Counted from the first letter of the stretch, positions 1 through 7,206 are shown. The stretch is DNA of 9,697 nt from JBAXLO01 sp037134755 (GCA_037134755.1 JBAXLO010000179.1:1-9697); one strand, 5' to 3'. The notes: generated from the sequence alone by a model not told the origin. Made by a program: numbers and translations.

Positions 1-8
1 CAACAAAT

Positions 9-45
9 GTCATTCCGAATGCAGCGAAGCGAAATGAGGAATCTG
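9..45. repeat. GTCATTCCG...GGAATC intergenic repeat
   Basis: ATTCC (12-16) and GGAAT (38-42) flank a GCAGCGAAGCGAAATGA core. The motif resembles the GTCATTCCGAA...GAGGAATCT element I recall as a dispersed intergenic repeat in Bacteroidota. It cannot be confirmed as a repeat from a single copy. Confidence 0.4.
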
Positions 46-94
46 TAAATTATTAATCTGTCATCAATAGGATTAATGACCCAACGAAAACAAG

Positions 95-118
95 GGTCTC
101 TGAGCCTGTCGAAGAGAC
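95..118. repeat. CTGAGCCTGTCGAAG hairpin repeat
   Basis: GTCTCT (96-101) and AGAGAC (113-118) form a perfect 6-bp stem around GAGCCTGTCGA. This matches the widely dispersed CTGAGC-TGTCGAAG palindromic motif seen in many bacterial genomes. Confidence 0.5.
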
Positions 119-246
119 TTGAGGATTGAGATTTGCTTAATGCCAACTCACCTTTCGGGATTAAGCACTGATATTTTAAGAAAGCCATTATAAACGAAAT
201 TTTGATGGAAATTAAATCTACACCACCCATTTTATTATAATTTCTT

Positions 247-278
247 TTGTAGGGATATAAAATTTTATGCCCCTACAA
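247..278. repeat. 32-bp near-palindrome
   Basis: TTGTAGGG (247-254) and CCCTACAA (271-278) flank ATAAAATTTTAT, itself a perfect palindrome (257-268). Of 16 pairs only one fails if a G-U pair is allowed. It resembles the dispersed GTAGGGA...TCCCTAC palindromes of Bacteroidota; a binding site for a dimeric protein is the alternative. Confidence 0.6.
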
Positions 279-355
279 CCCTATTTTCGTCATCTCATTT
301 TTTGCGAAAATCAAAAACCCTGACAAAATGGCAGACAAAAAAGGAAAGAATACGA

Positions 356-621
356 GAATATGTGGAATATACATCAAATAATATTTTCAGATGGCGTATA
401 TTCGTCTTCACCTGAACAAAATTATTTCTCAGATGGGCAGTATAAGGTGTAAGTAGGCAATCTCATTTTTTCAGATGGCGAGGTGACGTCACATATTGCA
501 TAAAAAATATTTCCAAAAGGTGACATTTTGTCACAACCTGCATAAAAATAAATATGAGATGGCTAAGTGACGTGGAATATACGCCATCTGGAAATATTAT
601 TTGGTGTATATTCGCCTTATT
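356..621. mobile_element. MITE-like palindromic element with 50-bp inverted arms
   Basis: Positions 357-406 and 572-621 are inverted copies of each other; within the 45-bp core (362-406 and 572-616) about 39 positions agree. Each arm is itself a dyad, GAATATAC then 23 bp then GTATATTC, giving half-sites at 365-372, 396-403, 575-582 and 606-613. Inside are repeats of TTTTCAGATGGCG (384-396 and 468-480, identical), AGATGGCKARGTGACGT (473-489 and 557-573), TGCATAAAAA (498-507 and 539-548), and a hairpin GTGACA-TTT-TGTCAC (520-534). TACGA occurs on both sides (351-355 and 622-626), which could be a target-site duplication, though it is one base out of register with the arms. No ORF lies within. 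A non-autonomous transposon relic is the best reading; a recombinase or regulator binding cluster is the alternative. Confidence 0.55.
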
Positions 622-627
622 TACGAT

Positions 628-748
628 AACTGAAATTATCAGTTCATTAATATGTATGTTATATTGGATATCCGAAAAATAATTTTGGTAAGAAAGTCTT
701 GTATTCTGCTAATCTGAAAATATTAGTTTGGCAATATGTGTGATATTG
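628..748. repeat. cluster of small inverted repeats
   Basis: AACTGA/TCAGTT (628-644), the palindrome GGATATCC (666-673), CTAAT/ATTAG (709-726) and CAATAT/ATATTG (732-748) follow one another in a stretch without a gene. Individually each could be chance in AT-rich DNA; together with the stronger hairpin at 748-776 they suggest a structured non-coding segment. Confidence 0.3.
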
Positions 749-776
749 TGAGTATCGTACTTTCTAAGATACTCAC
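748..776. terminator. hairpin beyond the spt run, possible terminator
   Basis: GTGAGTATC (748-756) and GATACTCAC (768-776) form a perfect 9-bp stem with an 11-nt loop. It lies about 125 bp past the stop of the last gene of the spt run and is the strongest hairpin there. No U-run follows on the minus strand, so it may be a repeat or mRNA-end structure rather than an intrinsic terminator. Confidence 0.35.
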
Positions 777-899
777 CATGCAATACATTCCGGTGAAATC
801 AAAAGCTCACGACAGTAAAAAACACAATATTATGATAAGGACAAAAATTATGCTTTCGCAGATATAAAAGAAACCGCTCTAAATAAAAATAAAGAAACC

Positions 900-3464
900 C
901 TACAAACTCAGATAGAAGGAGGCTTTTATATAAAATCCCTTTATGCCAAATAAATGAGGCACATCCTGACCTTGTAAGTACGTCAATCGATGGTATGCCG
1001 AGATACGAACCAATTTTAAGATGTTTTCGACACCATAAAATACCTCCACAAATGGAGTATTGATGTCCATTATTTTCATCTTTGTGAAGTTATCATTAGT
1101 GGGGCCAACCAGCAAGCCATCTTTATTGCTAATCCCATCTCTGTAAGCATTCTTTTTAGTTAAAGAAGAGAATACAAAATTAGCTCCGGCAATCTCTCTC
1201 CACTTCAATTTCTTAAACAAAGGAATCCTGTTAAAGAATAAGCCTTGAAAATGGTGCATCACCATTCCTTCCACCGCTTGATCGGCTGCAAATTCCATGT
1301 AATTCATAGTATTGTAGCTTCTTTCGCTTTCAAAGAAGGTCTCGTTGCCTTGGAACAGAACTCCCAGAGGATAAGGTATCGTACCAATAATTTTGGTGCC
1401 GGTTATAGAGTAGTTTAATTGCCCCATCACACCTAATTTCCACTTGCGTGCAAGGTTTAACGAGAATTTCTGATAATTAAAATCACCACCTAATACATTC
1501 TTTAAGCCCAAAGTATATTTAAAAGTCCACACATTGCCTTCCTTTGCCGACATCCCAATACGGTAATTGTCTTTTACCAACCATATTTCTCTTGGCGCAT
1601 ATCTTAAATTATAACTAATCTCTGTCACCTTGTAATTGCTAATAGGTTTATTCTCTTTATTATAATAAGAAAAAATAAAATCACCTTTTGGATTGAAATC
1701 TCTTGTGGCAAATATAACTTTATGATTTAAACCTCTGCCTAAATCAGTCTCAAACCAAAACCTATTGATATGATTTAAGCTTAATTTATCAACATACCCA
1801 AATTGTGAAGAAAAAGAAAAGAGGATATTTGTAAAGATATGCTCCTCCAAAAAAACAGGGTCAATACCTAGACGTTCAACATCGTAACTCTTACTTATAC
1901 CTACCTTAGTCCAGCTCTTACGCGAGAGGAAATGTTCTATCTGACCAACATATTTCCAGGTATTATCCAAAGTTCCATAAGCAGCCGAGCCCTGCAATAT
2001 CCAATACTTGCTGAACGCAGGATTAGTGCGCAGATTAAGCTGAAATCTATTGCCCTCGGTTTTATTATGTCCGTAAAGTGTCATCCAATGCCCCACATCA
2101 AATTTGCCTACAGTGTAAAAGCCTTCCCATGCAGTGTTTGCAAAAACTCTCCAGAACTTAATGCGTGAGGATTCGCGGATAGTATCAATCGCAGCATAAG
2201 CACGTTCCATCACTGTGGAGTCGTTAGCTCTTGTGATACGCTCCTTTTGCCAAAACTTCTCATCAAAATCTCTTGAGTTTTGAATAACTTCGAGATTATG
2301 CTCATAGAAAGATAACTTTTTAGGTTGATTTAATACAAACTTGCAATTGTTAATATTGAACTTAGCAACCAAGCCGATAGAGTTTTCACTGAAATCATTT
2401 AAATCGATGGTAACCCTCGTTTTTTCGGGAATATAACTACTGTCAACGTTAATATAATCTTGTTGGATAAGATATTTTTTTATGTAGTTAAGATTCGCAC
2501 CCTTACCTATCTCAACCGAAATTCTTTTTAAAGCATAAGTAGTGTCCGTTATCCAAACTTTACCATTAAAAGCGAGGTCTTCTTTCCTCTTTGCCTTAAT
2601 TTTAAGTTCAAAACAACTGTGTCCATCAATCACCACGGTATCCATTAAATAAACATCGTAAAAACCTAAAGCACCCCGGGCAATCGGCGACATAAAACTC
2701 CTATCGAATATCTTAAGCCAGTTATCATAAAAATTATATCGTTGAAACGAAGAGCCAAGGAACTGCTGAAATAATTCAGGACTATCAATTAATAAGCCCG
2801 ATAACTTATTGGCTTTGATCACTTCCTTGTAACGATCGGGATTGCTCAAACAATAAACATCGCCGATAGACTCCGACACCAAAAAAGGGAGATTTACTTT
2901 TCCATCTTCTCCGGCATACTTCTTTAAAGAATCAAACACAGCCGCAAAAGGTTTCATTGTTTGGTTATTCCTAAACTTTTCACTAATATTATCAATAGAA
3001 ATATCAACATTAACATAACTCTCAAACTGCAGTGCTGCCTGATTAGCCATGTTATAGCCTTTCTTTCTTTTCCAAACCTCTCTTAATATCCTCCATGAGG
3101 GATTTTCGCCTGCCTCAATAGCAACTTCACCTAATTGGAAGGTGGTAGGAATAAGCTGATAGTCTATAACCTGAGTCTTGCGCTTAACTATTTTTTTAGT
3201 CTTAGGTTTAAACCCCAAAACCTGAACTGTTAAAGAATCGGAGGGAGCATTTGTTTTTATAGTATAATTACCATCAAAATCGGTATTTACACCTTTGGTA
3301 GTGCCTTTAAAAACTACAGTTGCAAAAGGGACAGGTTCGTTGGTATTGGCATCAGTAACTTTCCCGCTAATAACAGTTTCCTGAGCTTTTAGCCCATAAA
3401 TAGAGGCGATTAGCAATAATATTATTAAAAGGGTTTCTTTTGGTTTCTTTAAGATATTAAGCAT
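900..3464 (-). CDS. CarboxypepD_reg-like and DUF5686 outer-membrane protein
   Basis: This is an 854-residue exported protein of unknown biochemical function, expected in the outer membrane. Residues 1-27 form a signal peptide: KK near the N-terminus, the hydrophobic run LLIILLLIA, and a likely cut at GLKA|Q. Residues about 31-105 are a carboxypeptidase-regulatory-like (TonB-receptor plug-type) beta-sandwich, with ISGKVTD, PVPFATV and TDFDGNYTI. From about residue 115 (NPSWRILREVWKRK) to the end it matches the DUF5686 family, whose C-terminal half is rich in alternating beta-strands and ends FYIKASFYLSL, like a barrel beta-signal. The open frame extends upstream to 3569, but that start overlaps the preceding SDR gene and puts 35 residues before the signal peptide, so I chose the ATG at 3464-3462. 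The stop is TAG. It is the last gene of the spt run, 73 bp after the SDR gene. A link to sphingolipid placement or export is only inferred from position. Confidence 0.88.
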   Translation of the reverse strand: MLNILKKPKETLLIILLLIASIYGLKAQETVISGKVTDANTNEPVPFATVVFKGTTKGVNTDFDGNYTIKTNAPSDSLTVQVLGFKPKTKKIVKRKTQVIDYQLIPTTFQLGEVAIEAGENPSWRILREVWKRKKGYNMANQAALQFESYVNVDISIDNISEKFRNNQTMKPFAAVFDSLKKYAGEDGKVNLPFLVSESIGDVYCLSNPDRYKEVIKANKLSGLLIDSPELFQQFLGSSFQRYNFYDNWLKIFDRSFMSPIARGALGFYDVYLMDTVVIDGHSCFELKIKAKRKEDLAFNGKVWITDTTYALKRISVEIGKGANLNYIKKYLIQQDYINVDSSYIPEKTRVTIDLNDFSENSIGLVAKFNINNCKFVLNQPKKLSFYEHNLEVIQNSRDFDEKFWQKERITRANDSTVMERAYAAIDTIRESSRIKFWRVFANTAWEGFYTVGKFDVGHWMTLYGHNKTEGNRFQLNLRTNPAFSKYWILQGSAAYGTLDNTWKYVGQIEHFLSRKSWTKVGISKSYDVERLGIDPVFLEEHIFTNILFSFSSQFGYVDKLSLNHINRFWFETDLGRGLNHKVIFATRDFNPKGDFIFSYYNKENKPISNYKVTEISYNLRYAPREIWLVKDNYRIGMSAKEGNVWTFKYTLGLKNVLGGDFNYQKFSLNLARKWKLGVMGQLNYSITGTKIIGTIPYPLGVLFQGNETFFESERSYNTMNYMEFAADQAVEGMVMHHFQGLFFNRIPLFKKLKWREIAGANFVFSSLTKKNAYRDGISNKDGLLVGPTNDNFTKMKIMDINTPFVEVFYGVENILKLVRISAYHRLTYLQGQDVPHLFGIKGFYIKASFYLSL

Positions 3465-3537
3465 TAAGTTTAGCAATTTCAAATGAGATATTATAGTATT
3501 GGTTTCGTTTCTTTTTATGATAAAATATATATTAATT

Positions 3538-4527
3538 TTAGAGCCACTTCTCTTTTTTATACCATTCAATGGATTCTTTTACACCTTTATCTAAATCATA
3601 TTGGGCTTTAAAATTTAAATCTTCCTGCAAATCAGTAGTATCACACAACCAGTTTCTACTTTTTAATACATTATACTTATCTTTATTAAGCGTAGGAACT
3701 TTACCTGTTATAATACTAATAGTTTCAAGAGTAAATACTATTGTTCGTACTATAAAAAGAGGAACATATAGTTTAAACGTTTTTTTGTTGAGATGCTTCT
3801 TTGTAATAAGTGCGAACTCTTTAGCTGTATAACTATTACCATCGCTAACTATATAAGCTTTCTTATTTAGATTAGATGCTATTGCTAAAAAGATTGCATT
3901 CACAAGATCTTTTACATAGATAAACGTCAGATATTGTTCTTTTAAGCCAATATAAGGCTCTATACCTTTATTAATAGTATTAAAGAACACAAAATAATCT
4001 GTCTCTCTTGGACCGTAAACACCGGTAGGACGAATAATAATGTAAGGAAAATCAGGGATAGTAGCTATATATTCTTCTGCTTTAATCTTACTTAAACCAT
4101 AAAGAGTATCGGGATGAGGTTTGTCTGATGATTTAACAGGGATAGTATCGCTATCAGCACCTGGACCTATGGCAGCCATGCTACTTATAAGAATAAACTT
4201 TTCGGGGATTGCTCCGGAAGCTACGATAGCATCTATAAAATTCTTTGTGTATTGAAAGTTCACAATGTCGAAGTCGTCTTTCTTTTTTGCTTTAGTAAGA
4301 CCGGCATTGTGAACTATATAATCAAACTTATTATCTTTTAAAATCTTAATTAAACCTTCTTTATCAGAAAAATCAAGATTAATAAAGTTAATGCTGCTAT
4401 CTTGTAAATACTTTTTACTACTCGACGCTCTGATACCGGCATATACAATCAAATCTTTTTTGAGTGCATCTTCAACAATAAAACTCCCAATAAATCCACT
4501 AGCACCGGTAATCAGTATCTTTTTCAT
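3538..4527 (-). CDS. NAD(P)-dependent epimerase/dehydratase-type SDR, candidate sphingolipid reductase
   Basis: This 329-residue extended short-chain dehydrogenase/reductase is cytoplasmic or membrane-associated. The Rossmann nucleotide-binding motif TGASGFIG is at residues 7-14 (GxxGxxG at 8, 11 and 14). HNAGLTKA at 73-80 is the usual strand-4 motif. SSM at 115-117 supplies the catalytic Ser. Y143 and K147 (YGLSK) are the active-site YxxxK pair, and RPTGVYGPR at 166-174 is the classic extended-SDR substrate loop. Residues about 253-275 are strongly hydrophobic (LYVPLFIVRTIVFTLETISI) and could sit in or against a membrane, fitting a lipid substrate. It follows the GNAT-like gene by 45 bp and precedes the DUF5686 gene by 73 bp. 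Reducing 3-ketosphinganine or an oxidised ceramide, like CerR or bacterial KDSR, is a reasonable inference from context. A sugar-nucleotide epimerase or dihydroflavonol-reductase-like role is the alternative. The family call is firm and the substrate is not. Confidence 0.9.
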   Translation of the reverse strand: MKKILITGASGFIGSFIVEDALKKDLIVYAGIRASSSKKYLQDSSINFINLDFSDKEGLIKILKDNKFDYIVHNAGLTKAKKKDDFDIVNFQYTKNFIDAIVASGAIPEKFILISSMAAIGPGADSDTIPVKSSDKPHPDTLYGLSKIKAEEYIATIPDFPYIIIRPTGVYGPRETDYFVFFNTINKGIEPYIGLKEQYLTFIYVKDLVNAIFLAIASNLNKKAYIVSDGNSYTAKEFALITKKHLNKKTFKLYVPLFIVRTIVFTLETISIITGKVPTLNKDKYNVLKSRNWLCDTTDLQEDLNFKAQYDLDKGVKESIEWYKKEKWL

Positions 4528-4539
4528 AAATGTTATTAA

Positions 4540-4566
4540 ACTTTAAGCACTCTAAGTCCTATTTTG
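4540..4566. repeat. short copy of the 9-bp repeat between the GNAT-like and SDR genes
   Basis: actttaagc and actctaagt lie end to end (4540-4557), followed by cctattttg. They match the unit and register of the array at 7253-7297. This occupies most of the 45-bp gap between the two genes. Confidence 0.5.
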
Positions 4567-4572
4567 TTAATG

Positions 4573-5730
4573 TTAAATCATTTCAGCGTCTTCACTACGC
4601 GACTTAGTGACTAAATATTTAAAATAACTTCTTCTGCGTTTGTGTTGTCTATGTTCAAAATACTTCCATAACGACTGCATTCTGTCGTTGCTTTCATACT
4701 CCATATTTGTTTCAGCCTTCTTAAAACCATTAGTAATAGCTTTCTGAATTATATCATTAAACAATACAGCCATTACACCCATATTCTGATGGTCAGGACG
4801 GATACCAATGAAATACATATCTAATGTATCGTTTTTCTTTACTGCTTTTCTAATATTATAAAAGCCAAAAGGAAATAGTTTCCCTTTAGATTTTTGTAAT
4901 GCTTTAGAAAAAGAAGGCATTGTAATGCAGAAAGCTGCAACTTTATCATTGCGGTCTAATACAATCGATACATACTCTGGATTAATATAACGCATGTATT
5001 GTTTTATATAAAACTCTATCTGCTCTTCGCTTACAGGCGTAAAACCATATAGTAAACCATACAGGTCGTTTATGATCTTAAAGATATCATTAATATAAGG
5101 CTGAATATCTCTTACGCTTTTGATTTTAGCAATTCTAAAATTAAACTTACGTAATACAAAGTCAGAGATCTTAGCAATCTTAACAGGAACATTTGCAGGA
5201 GCAGTTATTTCGTATTCAACCCAATCGGCATCCTTAGCATATCCATTATTCTCAAAGTAATTTGAATAATAAGGAAAGTTATACCTCTCTACAATAGTAG
5301 ATAACTCGTTGAACCCTTCAATTAGTATCCCTTCAGGATCAAAATCAGTAAACCCTAATGGACCTTGCAATGCTTCCATTCCATTATCACCAGCCCAATT
5401 CTCAACCGTTTGCATTAAAGTATCAAAGACTTCTTCATCATTGATAAAGTCTAACCAACCAAATCTGGCATAGCGATTACCCCATTTCTCTACGAAAGGT
5501 TTATGAATAATCCCTGCAATTCTCCCTGCAATCTCACCATCTTTATAAGCTAACCATAACTTAGAGTCACAAACTTTAAAAGATGGATTCTTTTCTTTAT
5601 CCAGTGTCAGCATTTCGTTCTTAATCAAAGGTGGCACGAAATACTTACAGTCTTTATATAATTTATGAGGGAATGTAACAAAAGCTTTCAGCTCTTGCTT
5701 GGTCGTAACTTCTTTTATTTGAATTGACAT
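4573..5730 (-). CDS. tandem-GNAT acyltransferase-like protein, candidate ceramide synthase
   Basis: This 385-residue protein has no signal peptide. It appears to hold two GNAT-like halves. In the first (about 1-175), LWLAYKDGEIAGRIAGI at 58-74 is a typical GNAT strand-turn-strand, and YYSNYFENNGY at 154-164 a typical C-terminal segment. In the second (about 185-385), MYFIGIRPDHQNMGVMAVLF at 305-324 is the acyl-CoA pyrophosphate-binding motif A, with R311, Q315 and G318 in the RxxxQxxG pattern. It is followed by ETNMEYESNDRMQSLWKYF (340-358) and a basic RQHKRRR patch at 361-367. Proteins of this type are usually annotated only as hypothetical or N-acetyltransferase. The gene lies 57 bp after spt and 45 bp before an SDR gene. 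A GNAT-fold protein, bCerS, N-acylates the sphingoid base in Caulobacter, so the same job is plausible here but unproven. An unusually clear Shine-Dalgarno sequence precedes the ATG. Confidence 0.85.
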   Translation of the reverse strand: MSIQIKEVTTKQELKAFVTFPHKLYKDCKYFVPPLIKNEMLTLDKEKNPSFKVCDSKLWLAYKDGEIAGRIAGIIHKPFVEKWGNRYARFGWLDFINDEEVFDTLMQTVENWAGDNGMEALQGPLGFTDFDPEGILIEGFNELSTIVERYNFPYYSNYFENNGYAKDADWVEYEITAPANVPVKIAKISDFVLRKFNFRIAKIKSVRDIQPYINDIFKIINDLYGLLYGFTPVSEEQIEFYIKQYMRYINPEYVSIVLDRNDKVAAFCITMPSFSKALQKSKGKLFPFGFYNIRKAVKKNDTLDMYFIGIRPDHQNMGVMAVLFNDIIQKAITNGFKKAETNMEYESNDRMQSLWKYFEHRQHKRRRSYFKYLVTKSRSEDAEMI

Positions 5731-5738
5731 ATTAAATT

Positions 5739-5744
5739 CCTCCC
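5739..5744 (-). promoter_or_regulatory. Shine-Dalgarno site of the GNAT-like gene
   Basis: The minus strand reads GGGAGG, then eight bases, then the ATG at 5730. Bacteroidota genes generally lack a Shine-Dalgarno sequence and no comparable site precedes the other starts here. It supports the chosen start and suggests separately tuned translation of this internal operon gene. Confidence 0.6.
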
Positions 5745-5787
5745 TTTAAATTTGTAAATTGATTTGTGTAATTATGATTAAAGTGTA

Positions 5788-6975
5788 TTAAGGAATTATC
5801 TGTAATTTCTTAGCATGTCTTTGAATCTTTTCGAGAGCAATATCAATCTGTTCGATTGTGTGAGTAGCCATCAAAGAGAATCTTATTAAGGAAGCATCAG
5901 AGCTTACTGCAGGAGATACAACAGGATTAACAAACACACCGTCATCAAGAAGGCTCTTTGTAATCTTAAAGGTCTTTAAGTTATCTCTAACATATAGCGG
6001 AATGATAGGAGTTTCCGTATGACCTACATCAAATCCCATCAACTTAAAGTTATCTAAAGCATAAATTGTGTTCTTCCAAAGCTTCTCTATTCTTTCGGGC
6101 TCTTCAATGATGATATCGAGTGCAGTTGATGCAGCTGCAGTTGATGCAGGAGTAATACTAGCACTAAAGATCAATGATCTTGAATTGTGTTTAATAAAGT
6201 TAATAGTATCTTTATCACTTGCAATAAACCCACCTATCGAGGCAAGTGACTTACTGAAAGTTCCCATTATAAGATCTACCTCATCGGTTAAACCGAAATG
6301 AGAAGCAGTTCCTGAACCATTAACACCTATAACTCCTAATGAATGTGCATCATCAACCATGATAGAAGCATTGTATTTCTGTGATAGTTCAACTATCTCA
6401 GGAAGCTTTACAATATCGCCTTCCATACTAAAGATACCATCAACTACAATAAGTTTGATCTTATCGGGAGTGCATGTCTTTAATGCTTTCTCCAATGATG
6501 CCATATCATTATGCTTATACTTTAAAGCATTTGAAAACGACAGACGTCTTCCTTCGATGATAGATGCGTGATCCAGCTCATCTAATATAATATAATCATC
6601 ACGACCGGTAACTGCGGAAATAACTCCAATGTTTACCTGAAAGCCTGTTGAATATACCAAAGCACCTTCTTTACCTACATATTTGGCTAGCTTATCTTCC
6701 AACTCAATATGTATATCAAGTGTTCCGTTAAGGAAACGTGAACCGGCACAGCCTGAACCATACTTTTGGATAGCAGCAATGGCTGCCTCTTTGATACGAG
6801 GATGGTTAGTAAGACCCAAATAACTATTTGAGCCAAACATCAATACTTTTTTGCCGCTAATGATTACTTCTGTGTCCTGTTCCGATTCAATAGCTCTAAA
6901 GAAAGGATAAACCCCAAGTCTTTGTGTTTGTTGGGGCAAATCATACTTCGCCATCTTCTTTTGTAACATTCTCAT
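5788..6975 (-). CDS. spt: serine palmitoyltransferase (PLP-dependent alpha-oxoamine synthase)
   Basis: This 395-residue cytosolic enzyme condenses L-serine with a fatty acyl thioester to give 3-ketosphinganine, the first step of sphingolipid synthesis. It has the complete alpha-oxoamine synthase fold: FGSNSYLGLTNHPR (47-60), GSGCAGSRFLNGT (73-85), H136 in DELDHASI stacking on PLP, D208 and H211 in VDDAHSLG, and the Schiff-base K242 in GTFSKSLASIGGF. R365 in the C-terminal SLIRFSLMATHT contacts the substrate carboxylate in the family. Length is normal. The sequence around K242 and the N-terminus (KMAKYDLPQ, GVYPFFRAIE) closely match my memory of the Bacteroides Spt (BT_0870), favouring Spt over glycine C-acetyltransferase or BioF. 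The start at 6975 aligns with that N-terminus; ATGs at residues 3 and 8 are alternatives. It leads a run of four same-strand genes and has a promoter candidate about 65 bp upstream. Confidence 0.93.
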   Translation of the reverse strand: MRMLQKKMAKYDLPQQTQRLGVYPFFRAIESEQDTEVIISGKKVLMFGSNSYLGLTNHPRIKEAAIAAIQKYGSGCAGSRFLNGTLDIHIELEDKLAKYVGKEGALVYSTGFQVNIGVISAVTGRDDYIILDELDHASIIEGRRLSFSNALKYKHNDMASLEKALKTCTPDKIKLIVVDGIFSMEGDIVKLPEIVELSQKYNASIMVDDAHSLGVIGVNGSGTASHFGLTDEVDLIMGTFSKSLASIGGFIASDKDTINFIKHNSRSLIFSASITPASTAAASTALDIIIEEPERIEKLWKNTIYALDNFKLMGFDVGHTETPIIPLYVRDNLKTFKITKSLLDDGVFVNPVVSPAVSSDASLIRFSLMATHTIEQIDIALEKIQRHAKKLQIIP

Positions 6976-7040
6976 ATTTCTGATTGTATAAAAATATAAT
7001 TATTGAATTCTTTCTTATTAATTGTTTTCTAAAAAACCTG

Positions 7041-7068
7041 CAAATGTACTAATTTTTTAGCAAACAAA
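7041..7068 (-). promoter_or_regulatory. Bacteroidota-type promoter for the spt run
   Basis: On the minus strand TACATTTG (7048-7041) matches the TAnnTTTG -7 consensus exactly. Sixteen bases upstream of it is TTTG (7068-7065), the first of two adjacent TTTG copies and a candidate -33 element. Transcription would begin near 7035, giving a leader of about 60 nt before the spt ATG. It separates the spt run from deoC. Confidence 0.6.
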
Positions 7069-7083
7069 GCAATCTATTTATTT

Positions 7084-7128
7084 AAGTGGAGTACTTGAAG
7101 TCCTTAAAATACTTGAAGTACTTGAAGT
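7084..7128. repeat. tandem 9-bp repeat array, left block
   Basis: Five 9-bp units lie end to end: aagtggagt, acttgaagt, ccttaaaat, acttgaagt, acttgaagt. The block is inverted relative to the block at 7253-7297, so the two enclose the middle of the deoC-spt gap and could pair. It lies just upstream of the spt promoter. Confidence 0.7.
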
Positions 7129-7171
7129 TATAAGACATAATACAATTTTAATTCAACACACAGGTAAAGCT

Positions 7172-7203
7172 CCTCTCCTTTTAGGAGAGGCGGGGGTGAG
7201 GTT
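7172..7203. repeat. recurrent Bacteroidota-type intergenic hairpin element
   Basis: CCTCTCCT (7172-7179), TTT, AGGAGAGG (7183-7190) make a perfect 8-bp stem with a 3-nt loop, followed by CGGGGGTGAGGTT. I recognise this motif from memory as a dispersed intergenic repeat in many Bacteroidota. The copy number here cannot be judged from one window. Confidence 0.55.
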
Positions 7204-7206
7204 GAT

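Larger units (their letters stand above)
1..899. other. 899-bp gene-free region of repeats
   Basis: I find no convincing gene here on either strand. Recognisable contents are the motifs at 9-45 and 95-118, the palindrome at 247-278, the MITE-like element at 356-621 and the hairpins at 628-776. Positions 121-246 and 780-899 show nothing I can name beyond short open frames with no family resemblance. Confidence 0.7.

Noticed and set aside
357..621. CRISPR-like reading of the repeated AGATGG motifs
   Set aside because: The spacing is irregular and the copies occur in both orientations. There are no uniform repeats and spacers, and no cas genes.
736..867. A 43-codon plus-strand ORF beginning MCDIVSIVLSKIL
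   Set aside because: It has no family resemblance, no promoter or ribosome site, and its first part is a perfect hairpin (748-776), which argues for non-coding DNA.
819..953. An open plus-strand frame reading YYDKDKNYAFADIKETALN
   Set aside because: It has no start codon and runs into the antisense of the DUF5686 gene. It looks slightly protein-like, but I cannot tie it to a family or to the upstream frame as a frameshifted pseudogene.
1932..2168. Plus-strand ORF inside the DUF5686 gene
   Set aside because: It is a shadow of a well-supported gene on the other strand, with no recognisable domain.
3465..3569. N-terminal extension of the DUF5686 protein to an ATG at 3569
   Set aside because: It would overlap the SDR gene and place 35 non-signal-like residues before a textbook signal peptide that starts at 3464.
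6122..6149. A 13-bp direct repeat (GCAGTTGATGCAG twice, 15-bp period) within spt
   Set aside because: It encodes an Ala/Ser/Thr-rich helix segment that has the same length in the Bacteroides enzyme as I remember it, so it is codon coincidence, not an insertion.
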